Shown here piece after piece: positions 17,787 to 27,684 of a stretch of 64,000 bases of DNA. The DNA is taken from contig CALIZS010000024.1 in NCBI GenBank assembly GCA_938028565.1, positions 1 through 64,000 on the forward strand, written 5' to 3'. Positions within the stretch are counted from its first letter, which is position 1. Each line of letters starts with the position of its first letter. Origin of the DNA: an uncultured Atopobium sp. GTDB taxonomy: Bacteria > Actinomycetota > Coriobacteriia > Coriobacteriales > Atopobiaceae. A program made the translations under genes and the position numbers. Under the pieces are notes generated by a model. That model was not told the DNA's origin and searched no databases. It saw only the letters and a list, made by a program, of their open reading frames with translations.

Positions 17787-19112
17787 ATGCGCATGTACGA
17801 TGTGATTGAGAAGAAGCGCGACGGCGGCGAGCTTACCGACGCCGAGATTGACTACTTTGTCTCGGGCTATGTAGCTGGTGATATTCCCGATTATCAGGCT
17901 TCTGCACTTGCGATGGCCATTTTTTACAAGGGTATGACCGCGCACGAGACGGCTCACCTAACCATGGCAATGGCAGAGTCTGGCGACATGATGGACCTCT
18001 CGGCAATCCCTGGTATCAAGGTTGATAAACACTCTACCGGCGGTGTTGGCGATAAGACCACGCTGGTTGTTGGCCCGCTTGTTGCATCTCTGGGCGTAAA
18101 GGTTGCCAAGATGAGCGGTCGCGGCTTAGGCCACACGGGCGGTACGCTGGACAAACTTGAGTCAATCCCAGGCCTTTCCATTGAGATTTCCGAGCCCGAC
18201 TTCTTCAAGCAGGTCTCCGAGATTGGCGTTGCCGTTGCAGGTCAGACGGGCAATCTTGTTCCAGCCGACAAGAAGCTCTACGCGCTTCGCGACGTTACCG
18301 CAACGGTTGACTCGGTGCCTCTGATTGCGTCGAGCATTATGAGCAAGAAGATTGCTTCCGGCTCCGACTGTATTTTGTTGGACGTTAAGTGCGGCTCCGG
18401 CGCCTTTATGAAGGACGTCGACTCCGCAATTGAGCTGGCAGATGCCATGGTTTCCATTGGCGAGCATGTTGGCCGCACCACCGCAGCACTGATTACTGGC
18501 ATGGATCGCCCTCTTGGCAAAAACGTAGGCAACTCCCTCGAGGTCATCGAGGCAGTGGCCACGCTTAAGGGTGAGGGTCCTGAGGATCTGACCGATGTCT
18601 GCGTTGAACTTGCTGCAAACATGCTTAACCTCGCAGGTAAGGGGAGTGTTGAGGACTGCCGCAAGCTGGCTCGTCAACAGATTGCAAACGGCGAGGGCCT
18701 GGCTAAGCTGGCACAGATGGTCAAGGCTCAGGGTGGCACCGACGAGGTCATCTTTGACACCACTAAGTTTGAGGCTGCGCCATTCCGCCGCGACATTGTG
18801 GCTGAGACCAGCGGATATATCACTTCTATGAACGCTGAGCTGGTGGGTATTTCCTCTGTTGCTCTGGGTGCTGGTCGCGAGAAGAAGGGCGATCCGATTG
18901 ACCCAGCAGCTGGCATTATCCTTGAGCGCAAGACCGGCGATTATGTCGAGAAGGGCGATGTTATTGCAACGCTTCTGACCGGCGACGAAAGCCGTCTTGA
19001 CGAGGGCGAGCGCATCTTCCGTGAGGCTCTGGTCTTTGGCGAGAGCGCTCCCGAGCTGGAACCGCTGTTCTTTGCGCGCGTCTCCAAGGACGGCGTCGAG
19101 CGCTTCGCGTAA
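17787..19112 (+). CDS. deoA: Pyrimidine-nucleoside (thymidine) phosphorylase
   Basis: Phosphorolyses thymidine and uridine-type nucleosides to base and sugar-1-phosphate, which DeoB then isomerises. 441 residues, matching Pdp/DeoA. The phosphate site KHSTGGVGDKTTL, the SGRGLGHTGGTLDKLES signature, and the pyrimidine-binding SSIMSKKIASG segment are all present. AGAGG upstream of ATG 17787; a second ATG two codons later is possible. The 17705-17765 spacer before it is a short-word repeat (AACGCGAAC, CAGCAACGAA). Confidence 0.96.
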   Translation: MRMYDVIEKKRDGGELTDAEIDYFVSGYVAGDIPDYQASALAMAIFYKGMTAHETAHLTMAMAESGDMMDLSAIPGIKVDKHSTGGVGDKTTLVVGPLVASLGVKVAKMSGRGLGHTGGTLDKLESIPGLSIEISEPDFFKQVSEIGVAVAGQTGNLVPADKKLYALRDVTATVDSVPLIASSIMSKKIASGSDCILLDVKCGSGAFMKDVDSAIELADAMVSIGEHVGRTTAALITGMDRPLGKNVGNSLEVIEAVATLKGEGPEDLTDVCVELAANMLNLAGKGSVEDCRKLARQQIANGEGLAKLAQMVKAQGGTDEVIFDTTKFEAAPFRRDIVAETSGYITSMNAELVGISSVALGAGREKKGDPIDPAAGIILERKTGDYVEKGDVIATLLTGDESRLDEGERIFREALVFGESAPELEPLFFARVSKDGVERFA

Positions 19113-19125
19113 GTGCAGGTAGCGG

Positions 19126-19235
19126 CCGCGGGTGCGAGCCGCGGCGCGCGGGGGTCCGAGCCGCGAGCGCGCGGGGGTCCGAGCTCCACATAACATGCAG
19201 GTGAGAGCGTGCAAGCTGGGAGCTCCACACAACAT
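19126..19235. repeat. Imperfect tandem repeats after deoA
   Basis: GCGCGGGGGTCCGAGC occurs twice, then AGCTCCACA(T/C)AACATGCAG twice. They fill the gap between the deoA stop and its terminator. Confidence 0.75.
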
Positions 19236-19244
19236 GCAGGTTAG

Positions 19245-19277
19245 ACCGGTGTTCACGCAGGTGGGCACCGGTTTTTT
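19245..19277 (+). terminator. Terminator closing the nucleoside operon
   Basis: ACCGGTG (19245-19251) pairs with CACCGGT (19266-19272), followed by TTTTT. It lies 133 bases after the deoA stop. Confidence 0.7.
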
Positions 19278-19382
19278 GTGTGATAACAGCGTCGTGTACA
19301 GACAAACTTGCAGGTCAAGCGCGCGAAGCGCCAGCGGGGAGTGCACGGGGTTTCTCGCCAGGCGCACCATAACAGTATGCGC

Positions 19383-19500
19383 GCCTAAAAAGTGCAAAGA
19401 ATCTGTATTTTGAATACAGATTCTTTGACAAAATCAGGCAAATCCACCGATTCTTTGCTGTTATCAGGCAAAATTTACAGATTCTTTGCAGAAATCAGGC
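19383..19500 (+). repeat. Element A, copy 1 (118 bp)
   Basis: Starts GCCTAAAAAGTGCAAAGAAT and ends GAAATCAGGC. Inside, the word CAGATTCTTTG occurs three times as direct repeats, with an inverted fourth copy at the left that can form a hairpin. Exactly 118 bp, like the copies at 19693, 37587, 42041 and 50997. It has no ORF. Confidence 0.9.
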
Positions 19501-19535
19501 GCGTGAAAGATAGACTGCGTGGCCCTAAATTTTGA

Positions 19536-19655
19536 GCCTGAAAAGGGCATCAAGTCTGAGTAAAACAGCTCAGACTTGGCGAGAAAAACCGGCAAATAGC
19601 TCAGATATGGTGCACTTTTCCGGCAAATTGTTCAGACATGACGATAACATCAGGC
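19536..19655 (+). repeat. Element B, copy 1 (120 bp)
   Basis: Starts GCCTGAAAAGGGCATCAAGT and ends CATCAGGC. Its core word is CTCAGAC(A/T)TGG with an inverted first copy; it has the same scaffold as element A. Exactly 120 bp, like the copies at 37410, 41875 and 51154. It lies between two A elements here. Confidence 0.9.
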
Positions 19656-19692
19656 TCCCTGGAAGGGTGAGCTCGGACACGCTTTAAACCCC

Positions 19693-19810
19693 GCCTGAAA
19701 AGTGCAAAGAATCTGTATTTGAGACACCGATTCTTTGATGAAATCAGGCAAATCCACAGATTCTTTGCTGTTATCAGGCAAAAGTTACAGAATCTTTGCA
19801 GAAGTCAGGC
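19693..19810 (+). repeat. Element A, copy 2 (118 bp)
   Basis: Same 118-bp unit as copy 1, beginning GCCTGAAAAGTGCAAAGAAT and ending GAAGTCAGGC. It is 37 bp downstream of element B copy 1. The remainder of the 19278-20007 gap has no gene. Confidence 0.9.
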
Positions 19811-20007
19811 GCGCTTGCAGGTCAAAATAGAAACTCAGCAGACAGAACAAATCTGGCGAGAAAATCGCTCCTCTCGCGGTTGCAGTTATTGCACAGTGTG
19901 TGCAATAATACTCAGTATGTGCAATAAGTTGGGCGCTACGGTGTTGTTGTGCTGTCGCGCCCGCGCACCCAGTACGTACCTGCAACCAGGAGAGGCTTCA
20001 GAAACGT

Positions 20008-20715
20008 ATGACGCAAACATTGTCTGCACCTGCTGTTTTGTCAGCTTGCAAGCTTGATCGACGTACCGCCAGAACTCGCGCGGCGCTTAGAAAAGCCCTG
20101 GCAGAAGAGATAGATGCCACCGGTGATCTTACATCCGTGACGGTCACAGGCGTGACGGAGCGCGCCGGCCTCACGCGCCGAACCTTTTACTCCCACTACA
20201 AAGACATCCCTGACCTGGTGCTTCACATCGAAAAGGAAGCGCTGGCTGAGCTGCGACCTGCTGTTGAACAGCTTGCTCGCGTCAATCTCGTTGAGCTCAG
20301 AGAAGCCATTGACTCCTACAAGCCATGTCCCGGAGCAACTGAGATGATCCGTAGCATTCGTAAGCACGGTTTCTACCTGCGCCCTTTGCTGGGTAACGGC
20401 GGCGACCCTGCGTTCCAGGACAAGCTAAAGCGCCTGGTACACGAGGTTATCGCGCAGCGCGCCCTGCACGACCTTGATCCGCGCGCACTTGGTCCCTTCT
20501 TTGACTACTATCTGACCTTTGCAATTTCTGCCGAGGTCGGCGTCCTTATCCGCTGGTTAATCGGCGGCATGCGCGAGAGCGACGAGCAGATGGCAGGCCT
20601 TATGACCGGCCTCATGTTTGTTGCACCTGGCGATTTGTACGGCAAGCCAATCAAGCTAGACGTTCCACGATTTGCGCTTGCAACTCTTGTTCTCGGAGAG
20701 GAAAACAATGATTAG
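20008..20715 (+). CDS. TetR-family transcriptional regulator
   Basis: A 235-residue regulator. The N-terminal HTH is residues about 18-62 (TRAALRKALAEEI, then VTERAGLTRRTFYSHYKDI), a clear TetR DNA-binding domain. The C-terminal ligand domain is helical and of no recognised subclass. GGAGAG lies upstream of ATG 20008. Its last codons overlap the start of the giant activase gene, so the two are coupled and the regulator probably controls that operon. Confidence 0.9.
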   Translation: MTQTLSAPAVLSACKLDRRTARTRAALRKALAEEIDATGDLTSVTVTGVTERAGLTRRTFYSHYKDIPDLVLHIEKEALAELRPAVEQLARVNLVELREAIDSYKPCPGATEMIRSIRKHGFYLRPLLGNGGDPAFQDKLKRLVHEVIAQRALHDLDPRALGPFFDYYLTFAISAEVGVLIRWLIGGMRESDEQMAGLMTGLMFVAPGDLYGKPIKLDVPRFALATLVLGEENND

Positions 20716-23700
20716 TCCAAAGTTTGAGCTGGTAGAGAATGGTGCCGAGCTTGCACCAAACGTTCCGCTTGACCTGTCTCAGGCCCACCTTATGCTGGGC
20801 ATCGATGTTGGTTCCACAACCGTAAAGCTGTCCGTCATCGACGAGGACGGCACGCTGGTTTACGCAAACTACGAGCGTCACCACACCGACGTTCGCGCAA
20901 CTGCGCGCTCCCTGTTTGTTAAAGCTCAGAAGCATATTGGCGAGACATCCATGTACGCCGCAATCACCGGTTCCGGCGGAATGCTCTTGGCGCAATGGCT
21001 TGACCTGGAGTTTGTCCAGGAGGTCATCGCTTCCAAGCGCGCTGTTGAGACGCTGATCCCTCAGACCGACGTTGCCATTGAGCTGGGTGGCGAGGACGCA
21101 AAGATCATCTACTTTGACAACGGTATTGAGCAGCGCATGAACGGTACCTGCGCTGGTGGTACCGGTGCGTTCATCGACCAGATGGCGTCTCTCCTCAAGA
21201 CCGACGCAACTGGCCTCAATGAGCTGGCAAAAGACGTCAAGCAGATCTACCCAATTGCATCTCGCTGCGGCGTTTTTGCTAAGTCTGATGTTCAGCCGCT
21301 GCTCAACGAAGGCGCCGCTCCTGCCGACATTGCAGCTTCCATCTTCCAGGCTGTTGCAAACCAGACTGTCTCTGGCCTGGCTTGTGGTCACCCTATCCGC
21401 GGCCACGTTGCGTTTCTCGGCGGCCCGCTGCAGTACCTCTCTGAGCTGCGCCGCCGCTTCTACATCACGCTTAACCTGGACGACGAGCACATCGTCTTGC
21501 CAAAGAACGCCCACCTCTTTGTTGCAACGGGTGCTGCTCTGGCAGGCGAGTCCGACCGACCAGTCACCTTTACGCAGGTCATGGAGGCACTGGATAACCT
21601 CAAGGACATCCAGGGCTCCGAGGTTGCCCGTCTGGACCCACTCTTTGCTACTCAGCAGGACTTTGACGACTTCAAGGCCCGCCACGACCAGGAAGTAGTG
21701 CCAAAGGGCCAGCTGGCCAACTACCACGGTCGCGTATTCATCGGCATTGACGCAGGTTCTACCACTATGAAGGCTGCTGTTGTTGGCGAGAAGGGCGAGC
21801 TGCTTTACACCTGGTACGACAATAACAACGGCGATATCCTGGGCACTGCTCGCAAGATCATGGACTCCATCTACGACGAGATGCCTTCCGACTGCATCAT
21901 CGGTCACGTCACAACCACCGGTTATGGCGAGGGCATCCTGATTGAGGCTCTGCGTGCAGACTCGGGCGAGATTGAGACCGTCGCTCACCTGCGTGGCGCT
22001 AAGGCATTTGTCCCAGACGTTGATTTCATTCTTGATATTGGCGGCCAGGACATGAAGTGTCTGCAGGTCAAAGACGGCGTCATTGAGCACATCATGCTGA
22101 ACGAGGCTTGCTCTGCAGGCTGCGGCTCCTTTATTGCATCCTTTGCCGACTCCATGAAGATGGACGTCCGCGAGTTTGCAACCGCCGCAACCAAGGCAAC
22201 ACTTCCTGTTGACCTGGGATCCCGCTGTACCGTCTTCATGAACTCCCGCGTTAAGCAGGCGCAGAAGGAGGGTGCAACCATCGGCGACGTTGCTGCTGGT
22301 CTTTCATACTCCGTCATCAAGAATGCCCTGTTCAAGGTCATCAAGCTCCGCGACTTCAGTGAGATTGGCGAGCACTGCATTGTTCAGGGTGGTACCTTCA
22401 TGTCCGACGCAACGCTCCGCGCCTTTGAGCTGCTCACCGGCAGAGACGTCATCCGTCCCGACATCGCAGGCGTCATGGGTGCCTACGGCGCCGCTCTTCT
22501 CGCCCGCGACCGTGCAGGTATTGACGGTGTATCCACCCTGCTTGACCGCGAGTCCATCGACAACCTGCAGGTCAAGCTTACCAACACGCACTGCCGCATC
22601 TGCCCTAACAGCTGCATGCTTACCATCAACGACTTTGGCAGCGGACACAGGTTTATCACCGGTAACCGTTGCGAGAAAGGCGCAGGTAAGAAGCGTGGTG
22701 CCAAGAAGAACGAGGCACCAAACCTCTTTGCATTCAAGAATAAGCTGCTGTTTGATCGTGAGTCGCTTCCTGCAGACGAGGCTCCACGCGGTACGGTTGG
22801 CATTCCTCGTGCGCTCAACATGTACGAGAACTATCCATTCTGGCACACGTTTTTCACTAAGCTGGGCTTCTCGGTCATGTTGTCCGACCAGACCACCGCA
22901 AAGACGTACGACATGGGTATTGAGTCCATGCCTTCCGAGTCCGCCTGCTATCCTGCAAAGCTTTCTCACGGCCACATCATGAACTTGCTGGCCAAGGACC
23001 CAGACTTCATTTGGATGCCGTGTATTCGTTGGGAGCGCAAGGAGGACGACTCCGCAACCAACCACTACAACTGCCCAATTGTCATGAGCTACCCTCAGGC
23101 GCTGGGCCTCAACGTGGACGAGCTCTCCGATCCGTCTATCCAGTACATGGCTCCGTTCATTCCATACGACAAGAAAAACGAGCTCAAGCGTCGTTTGTAC
23201 GAGCTCATCAGCGAACAGCGCGAGAAGGACGCCCAGGCAGGCAAGGGTCGCTTCCGCGGCGAGCACATCACGCGCGCCGAAATTGACGCCGCTGTTGAGG
23301 CTGCATGGCAGGAAGACATCAACGTCAAGGACCAGATGCACCGCGCAGGAGACGAGGCTCTTGCGTGGATTGAGGAGCACGATGCTCATGGCATTGTTCT
23401 TGCAGGTCGCCCATACCATAACGACCCAGAGATTAATCACGCCATCCCTGAGCTGGTCTCTTCCTTTGGTTTTGCCGTGCTCACCGAGGATTCTATTGCT
23501 CACAAGATGATGCCTGAGCGCCCCATCCGCATTGTTGACCAGTGGATGTACCACTCGCGTCTGTATCGTGCCGCTCGCTTTGTTGCATCCCGAAACGACC
23601 TGGACCTTATTCAGCTCTTCTCATTTGGTTGCGGTCTTGACGCACTGACCACCGACCAGGTCCAGGAGATTCTTGAGGCTTCGGGCAAGATTTACACCAT

Positions 23701-25462
23701 GCTTAAGGTTGACCAGGTCTCCAACTTGGGCGCCGCGCGTATTCGTATCCGTTCCCTGATGGCTGCCCTGAACGAGCAGCAGGCAGAGCTCGAGCGACTT
23801 GCAGCTGCTGGCCTGGTTACCGAGGCTGTCCCACAGGGCGTTCGCATGGCTGATGGTTCTTTGGAAAAGGCCAGGAACGCAAGTTCTTCTCGCCGTGCCC
23901 CAGTGTACCGCGAGGCAGAGTCTGCAGCTTACGAGAAGGTCCGCTACACCAAGGAGATGCAGGAAGCGGGCTATACCATCCTGGCTCCACAGATGGCGCC
24001 AATCCACTTTGGGCTGGTAGAAGAGCTACTGAGGGGTGCGGGCTACAACGTTGTGCTGCTGCCTTCGGTTGACCAGGGCGCCGTTGACATGGGCCTCCGT
24101 TACGTCAACAACGACATTTGCTACCCATCTATCCTGGTTACGGGTCAGATTATGGAGGCAGTGCTTTCCGGCAAGTACGACCTAACCAAGACCGCGGTTC
24201 TGATTTCGCAGACCGGTGGTGGCTGCCGTGCAACCAACTACATTGCACTGATTCGTAAGGCGCTTAAAGACGCAGGTCACCCAGAGATTCCGGTCATTTC
24301 CGTCTCCGCCGCTTCCGGCCTTGACGAGGATAACCCAGGTTTCAAGCTGTTCAAGCCTGACTTGCTGATTAAGGCAGTCTACGCGCTCCTGTACGGCGAC
24401 TTGATTATGCAGCTGCTGTATCGTGTTCGTCCATACGAGGCCGTTAAGGGTTCCGCAAATGAGCTGTATGACCAGCTCATGGCCGATACACGTTCCAAGA
24501 TCAACGGAATTTCTCGCAAGGAATTCTACAAGCAGTGCCAGCGTACCATTGAGCTGTTTGACAGCCTGCCCGTGGTCAACGATCGCCAGAAACCACGCGT
24601 CGGCGTCGTTGGTGAGATTCTGGTTAAGTTCCACCCAACAGCTAACAACGAGCTGGTCAAGGTCATCGAGTCCGAAGGCTGCGAGGCCAACGTTCCGGGC
24701 CTGGTCGACTTCTTCCTGTTTGGTCTCTCCAACGCGATCAACACGCACAAGGAGCTGGGTACTTCGTTCAAGAGCCGCATGACGCATATCGCGGGCATCA
24801 AGATGGTCCAGGGCCTGCGCGCGCCAATCAACAAGATGCTGGAGAAGTCCGAGCGCTTTGAGCCATACCCCAATATCGATGAGCTGGCCGAAAAAGCTGG
24901 TCAGATTCTCTCGCTCTGCAACACAATGGGCGAGGGTTGGCTGCTCACCGCTGAGATGTGCGATCTCATTGAGACGGGTACGCCAAACATCGTCTGCGCT
25001 CAGCCATTTGCCTGCCTGCCTAACCACGTTGTTGGTAAGGCGGTCATCAAGCGCCTGCGCCAGATGCACCCCGAGTCCAACATTGTTGCCGTCGACTACG
25101 ACCCAGGCGCGTCCGAGGTAAACCAGCTGAACCGTATCAAGCTGATGATTTCGGTAGCTAAGGAGAACTACAAGAACGGCGTAAATGGTGAGTTCAAGCT
25201 GGAAAACGCTGACGATCCAGTTACCAACGACGCAACCATGCCGTATACCGGCCGCGACAAGTTTGGCCTGGATTCCGTTGTCCGTGAGGGCGGTCACTCT
25301 TGCTCTTCGCACCACATGTCTGCGCTGGAAGCAACCGGTGCTAACCTGGGCGATCTTGGTCGCACCGCGCCTGACCACGGAAAAGATTACGGTTCCATCA
25401 GGCTTTCCGAGGAGCAGATGGCTGCTATCGAGCGCGCCAAGAAGAAGGCCGGCGTCAAGTAG
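20708..25462 (+). CDS. Giant 2-hydroxyacyl-CoA dehydratase activase-family protein
   Basis: A 1584-residue protein of the BadF/BcrA/HgdC activase family, large fused form. Two ASKHA ATPase domains are visible: GIDVGSTTVKLSV near residue 32 with GTCAGGTGAF, and GIDAGSTTMKAAV near residue 345 with EACSAGCGSF; their cysteines bind a shared 4Fe-4S cluster in the family. A cysteine motif THCRICPNSC near residue 635 begins the DUF2229 part, and an HgdB-like region fills the C-terminus. Such proteins use ATP to drive low-potential electron transfer. The frame is open from 20672, but GAGAGG sets ATG 20708, overlapping the TetR stop. No separate dehydratase subunit gene is adjacent, so the substrate is unknown. 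Confidence 0.92.
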   Translation: MISPKFELVENGAELAPNVPLDLSQAHLMLGIDVGSTTVKLSVIDEDGTLVYANYERHHTDVRATARSLFVKAQKHIGETSMYAAITGSGGMLLAQWLDLEFVQEVIASKRAVETLIPQTDVAIELGGEDAKIIYFDNGIEQRMNGTCAGGTGAFIDQMASLLKTDATGLNELAKDVKQIYPIASRCGVFAKSDVQPLLNEGAAPADIAASIFQAVANQTVSGLACGHPIRGHVAFLGGPLQYLSELRRRFYITLNLDDEHIVLPKNAHLFVATGAALAGESDRPVTFTQVMEALDNLKDIQGSEVARLDPLFATQQDFDDFKARHDQEVVPKGQLANYHGRVFIGIDAGSTTMKAAVVGEKGELLYTWYDNNNGDILGTARKIMDSIYDEMPSDCIIGHVTTTGYGEGILIEALRADSGEIETVAHLRGAKAFVPDVDFILDIGGQDMKCLQVKDGVIEHIMLNEACSAGCGSFIASFADSMKMDVREFATAATKATLPVDLGSRCTVFMNSRVKQAQKEGATIGDVAAGLSYSVIKNALFKVIKLRDFSEIGEHCIVQGGTFMSDATLRAFELLTGRDVIRPDIAGVMGAYGAALLARDRAGIDGVSTLLDRESIDNLQVKLTNTHCRICPNSCMLTINDFGSGHRFITGNRCEKGAGKKRGAKKNEAPNLFAFKNKLLFDRESLPADEAPRGTVGIPRALNMYENYPFWHTFFTKLGFSVMLSDQTTAKTYDMGIESMPSESACYPAKLSHGHIMNLLAKDPDFIWMPCIRWERKEDDSATNHYNCPIVMSYPQALGLNVDELSDPSIQYMAPFIPYDKKNELKRRLYELISEQREKDAQAGKGRFRGEHITRAEIDAAVEAAWQEDINVKDQMHRAGDEALAWIEEHDAHGIVLAGRPYHNDPEINHAIPELVSSFGFAVLTEDSIAHKMMPERPIRIVDQWMYHSRLYRAARFVASRNDLDLIQLFSFGCGLDALTTDQVQEILEASGKIYTMLKVDQVSNLGAARIRIRSLMAALNEQQAELERLAAAGLVTEAVPQGVRMADGSLEKARNASSSRRAPVYREAESAAYEKVRYTKEMQEAGYTILAPQMAPIHFGLVEELLRGAGYNVVLLPSVDQGAVDMGLRYVNNDICYPSILVTGQIMEAVLSGKYDLTKTAVLISQTGGGCRATNYIALIRKALKDAGHPEIPVISVSAASGLDEDNPGFKLFKPDLLIKAVYALLYGDLIMQLLYRVRPYEAVKGSANELYDQLMADTRSKINGISRKEFYKQCQRTIELFDSLPVVNDRQKPRVGVVGEILVKFHPTANNELVKVIESEGCEANVPGLVDFFLFGLSNAINTHKELGTSFKSRMTHIAGIKMVQGLRAPINKMLEKSERFEPYPNIDELAEKAGQILSLCNTMGEGWLLTAEMCDLIETGTPNIVCAQPFACLPNHVVGKAVIKRLRQMHPESNIVAVDYDPGASEVNQLNRIKLMISVAKENYKNGVNGEFKLENADDPVTNDATMPYTGRDKFGLDSVVREGGHSCSSHHMSALEATGANLGDLGRTAPDHGKDYGSIRLSEEQMAAIERAKKKAGVK

Positions 25463-25539
25463 CACGGCGGCGCGGCGAACGGGCTGCAGAGCTGCGGCGG
25501 GCGCGTAGCTGCGAGCGCACCCTGCGCAGACCGGCCGCG

Positions 25540-25640
25540 TAACCAGCGTAATCGGCTGCGAAGTTGGCGCGCAACCAGCGTAATCGGTCGCGCGGCCAGC
25601 GTAACCGGCTGCGAAGTTGGTACGCAACCAGCTACAAAGT
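25540..25640. repeat. Degenerate tandem repeat after the activase gene
   Basis: Permutations of CAACCAGCGTAATCGG and CTGCGAAGTTGG repeat about four times. It is non-coding and lies just before the terminator. Confidence 0.75.
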
Positions 25641-25656
25641 TGTAATTTGCACGTTA

Positions 25657-25692
25657 ATGAGCCCCAAACTTTGGTTTGAGGCTCATTTTTGG
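25657..25692 (+). terminator. Terminator of the tetR-activase operon
   Basis: ATGAGCCCCAAAC pairs with GTTTGAGGCTCAT (one mismatch) around TTTG, followed by TTTTT. Confidence 0.88.
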
Positions 25693-25710
25693 CGAATTTG
25701 GGCCCAAAAA

Positions 25711-25870
25711 GGTAAAAAATGCGTTTAGTTGGTGTATTCATTTTGAAAATGAGGTGTTTTGACTCAATTAGTAAAAGAAATAGTTAAAACTTTTTCGCTT
25801 ATCCTGGGTAAACGCGAATATAAAAAATTGAACTAAATCTCTTCATTCCCAACTAAACGCATTTTTTACC
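25711..25870. repeat. Element C, copy 2
   Basis: 160 bp between GGTAAAAAATGCGTTTAGTT and ACTAAACGCATTTTTTACC. The ends match copies 1, 3 and 4, while the AT-rich middle differs. Confidence 0.85.
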
Positions 25871-26028
25871 GCCTGAGGTCCCAAAAACGGCAATTTTCCG
25901 AGTCCTGTGAAAATTTCGCGTATATAACGTATGAAAAATGCAATTTTGTGCATAACGGCCTCAATCCGTGCCTACAAACAGTATTCCTTTGGTGTCGGCG
26001 CCAGACTATACCAAGCAAATACACTGAA

Positions 26029-27684
26029 CTACGCGATTAGGCTGTATGTCCGTGAGTTGGCAGCAACAAAAGTGTTGCTCAACGTTAGCCGCTCGGATGC
26101 AGGGAACCAGCGTGTCGAGAAAACCGCACGTCCATCATTCAGATAAATTTCCACGGTAGACCCATCAACAATAATGCGCAGGTCAAAAAGCTCCTTTAGC
26201 CTAATAGAGCGTTGAGTTCTGCCTGCAGCGGTGTCCTCGTCAATGAATTTCAGGGCAAAAATGCCCTTGGAGTAAGAAAGCACAAGCGCGTCGTTGAGAG
26301 TAAGAGTTCCGTCTCCGGATATGTCCGTAATCTCAATATCTGCAGATAGTCGATCTATTTTGACGACAGCGTCGGCGACAAATTCCACACATTCTCGTCG
26401 CTTAGCATCAAGCTCTTTAACTGGATGTTGCAGGATAACACCATCACCAGACAGCGAAAGTTCTCGGGGCAGAGTAAGGTTGTGGCAGAATTCAATGCCT
26501 TCAGGATGACTATGGTAAGTCGGATCGATGATGCCCATCCATCCAATCAAAATGGTTCGGCCAGAATCGTCGACGAACGTTTGAGGTGCGTAGAAGTCAA
26601 AACCATGATCCCAGAGCACAAAGCTATCGGTGGAAACAGTTTCAACATTGATAAGCTTTTGGCCCTCTGGAAGCGGAAAATAGCCCGACTGCCAGATGTT
26701 TTGCCACTTGTCGAGAGGATCGCTTGAAGCACTTTCTTGCAAGTTAGCGGAATCGTTTAAGCGCGACCCCTTGGACGTACCAGCGCTTGGCTCCGTACCA
26801 GCGCTTGGCTCCGTACCAGCGATTGGCTCCGTACCAGCGCCTTCTCTTAGCCCCTGCGGACACACAGATAGAAACTCCTGGCCATTTAGCTGCACCAAAA
26901 AAGGGCATTCCCACATGTAGCCAAACGCCTCGCGCTGACCCAGGGCGTTAGCCCCGCGTATAACCGAGTGAAGCGTCCACGACTCGCCACAATCACTAGA
27001 GTCGTAAATCAACACCGCTCCCGAATCGCAGCGTTCATCTGCGGTTTTTACGTTACCAGCCGCAGCGTCCTTCTCGCGAGCGCCTAACAGCATGCGCAGA
27101 GCCCCGTCTTGCTCCCAAACCTTCGGGTCGCGCACGTGATTTGTGCAGGTATCGGGGTAGTCGCTCGGCTTCAAGACAACGCGCTTTGGCGAGAAACTCA
27201 GTCCATCTTCAGAGGTCACCATGACCTCATAGGCCTTTCGACCGACATCAATGCCGTCGGCTTCTGGGTGTGTTTCGTCCATAACATTGCCGGTGTAGAA
27301 GAGTCGCATGACCTCACCGGCCGCTGCACCGGTGTCGTCCGCCACACCGCCGCCGTGACTGCAATCGCTGTCATCGCCGCTGCCACCAGCGCGCTTGCCA
27401 TCACTAGAGGTACCGCCACAAGGCTCAATCCAAGCTGAACCCGAAAACGCACCGTCCTTATCGCAAGCTGCGTCTGGAGAAATTGCAATAGGGAGCGTCT
27501 TCCAAGAGAGTAGATCCTCACTCACAGCATGTCCCCAAAAGCGAAGCTCGTTGGCAGGCCACTCTGGAGTGTACTGGTAAAACGCATGGTAGACGGACTT
27601 AAACTGACAAAGTCCGTTAGGATCATTCATCCAACCCTGAGGTGGGAAGAGATGAAATTGTGGTGTCCAAAAGTTGTTGGTCAT
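26029..27684 (-). CDS. GH32 beta-fructofuranosidase / sucrose-6-phosphate hydrolase
   Basis: Hydrolyses sucrose or sucrose-6-phosphate in the cytoplasm (no signal peptide). GH32 motifs are the nucleophile D21 in WMNDPNG, RDP at 185-187 (transition-state aspartate), and the acid/base E259 in WECP. Two insertions are unusual: a Gly/Ser/Asp-rich stretch at about 90-122, and residues about 282-325 containing three GTEP(I/S)A units encoded by an 18-bp tandem repeat (26779-26836). Both sit in loops of the beta-propeller. Start ATG 27684 with GGAG upstream. No sucrose transporter is adjacent, so sucrose versus sucrose-6-phosphate is undecided. Confidence 0.92.
   Translation of the reverse strand: MTNNFWTPQFHLFPPQGWMNDPNGLCQFKSVYHAFYQYTPEWPANELRFWGHAVSEDLLSWKTLPIAISPDAACDKDGAFSGSAWIEPCGGTSSDGKRAGGSGDDSDCSHGGGVADDTGAAAGEVMRLFYTGNVMDETHPEADGIDVGRKAYEVMVTSEDGLSFSPKRVVLKPSDYPDTCTNHVRDPKVWEQDGALRMLLGAREKDAAAGNVKTADERCDSGAVLIYDSSDCGESWTLHSVIRGANALGQREAFGYMWECPFLVQLNGQEFLSVCPQGLREGAGTEPIAGTEPSAGTEPSAGTSKGSRLNDSANLQESASSDPLDKWQNIWQSGYFPLPEGQKLINVETVSTDSFVLWDHGFDFYAPQTFVDDSGRTILIGWMGIIDPTYHSHPEGIEFCHNLTLPRELSLSGDGVILQHPVKELDAKRRECVEFVADAVVKIDRLSADIEITDISGDGTLTLNDALVLSYSKGIFALKFIDEDTAAGRTQRSIRLKELFDLRIIVDGSTVEIYLNDGRAVFSTRWFPASERLTLSNTFVAANSRTYSLIA

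Noticed and set aside
24182..25741. Long minus-strand open frames opposite the giant activase (also 20651-22090 and 22304-23554)
   Set aside because: No recognisable domains; the + strand encodes conserved ATPase motifs throughout.
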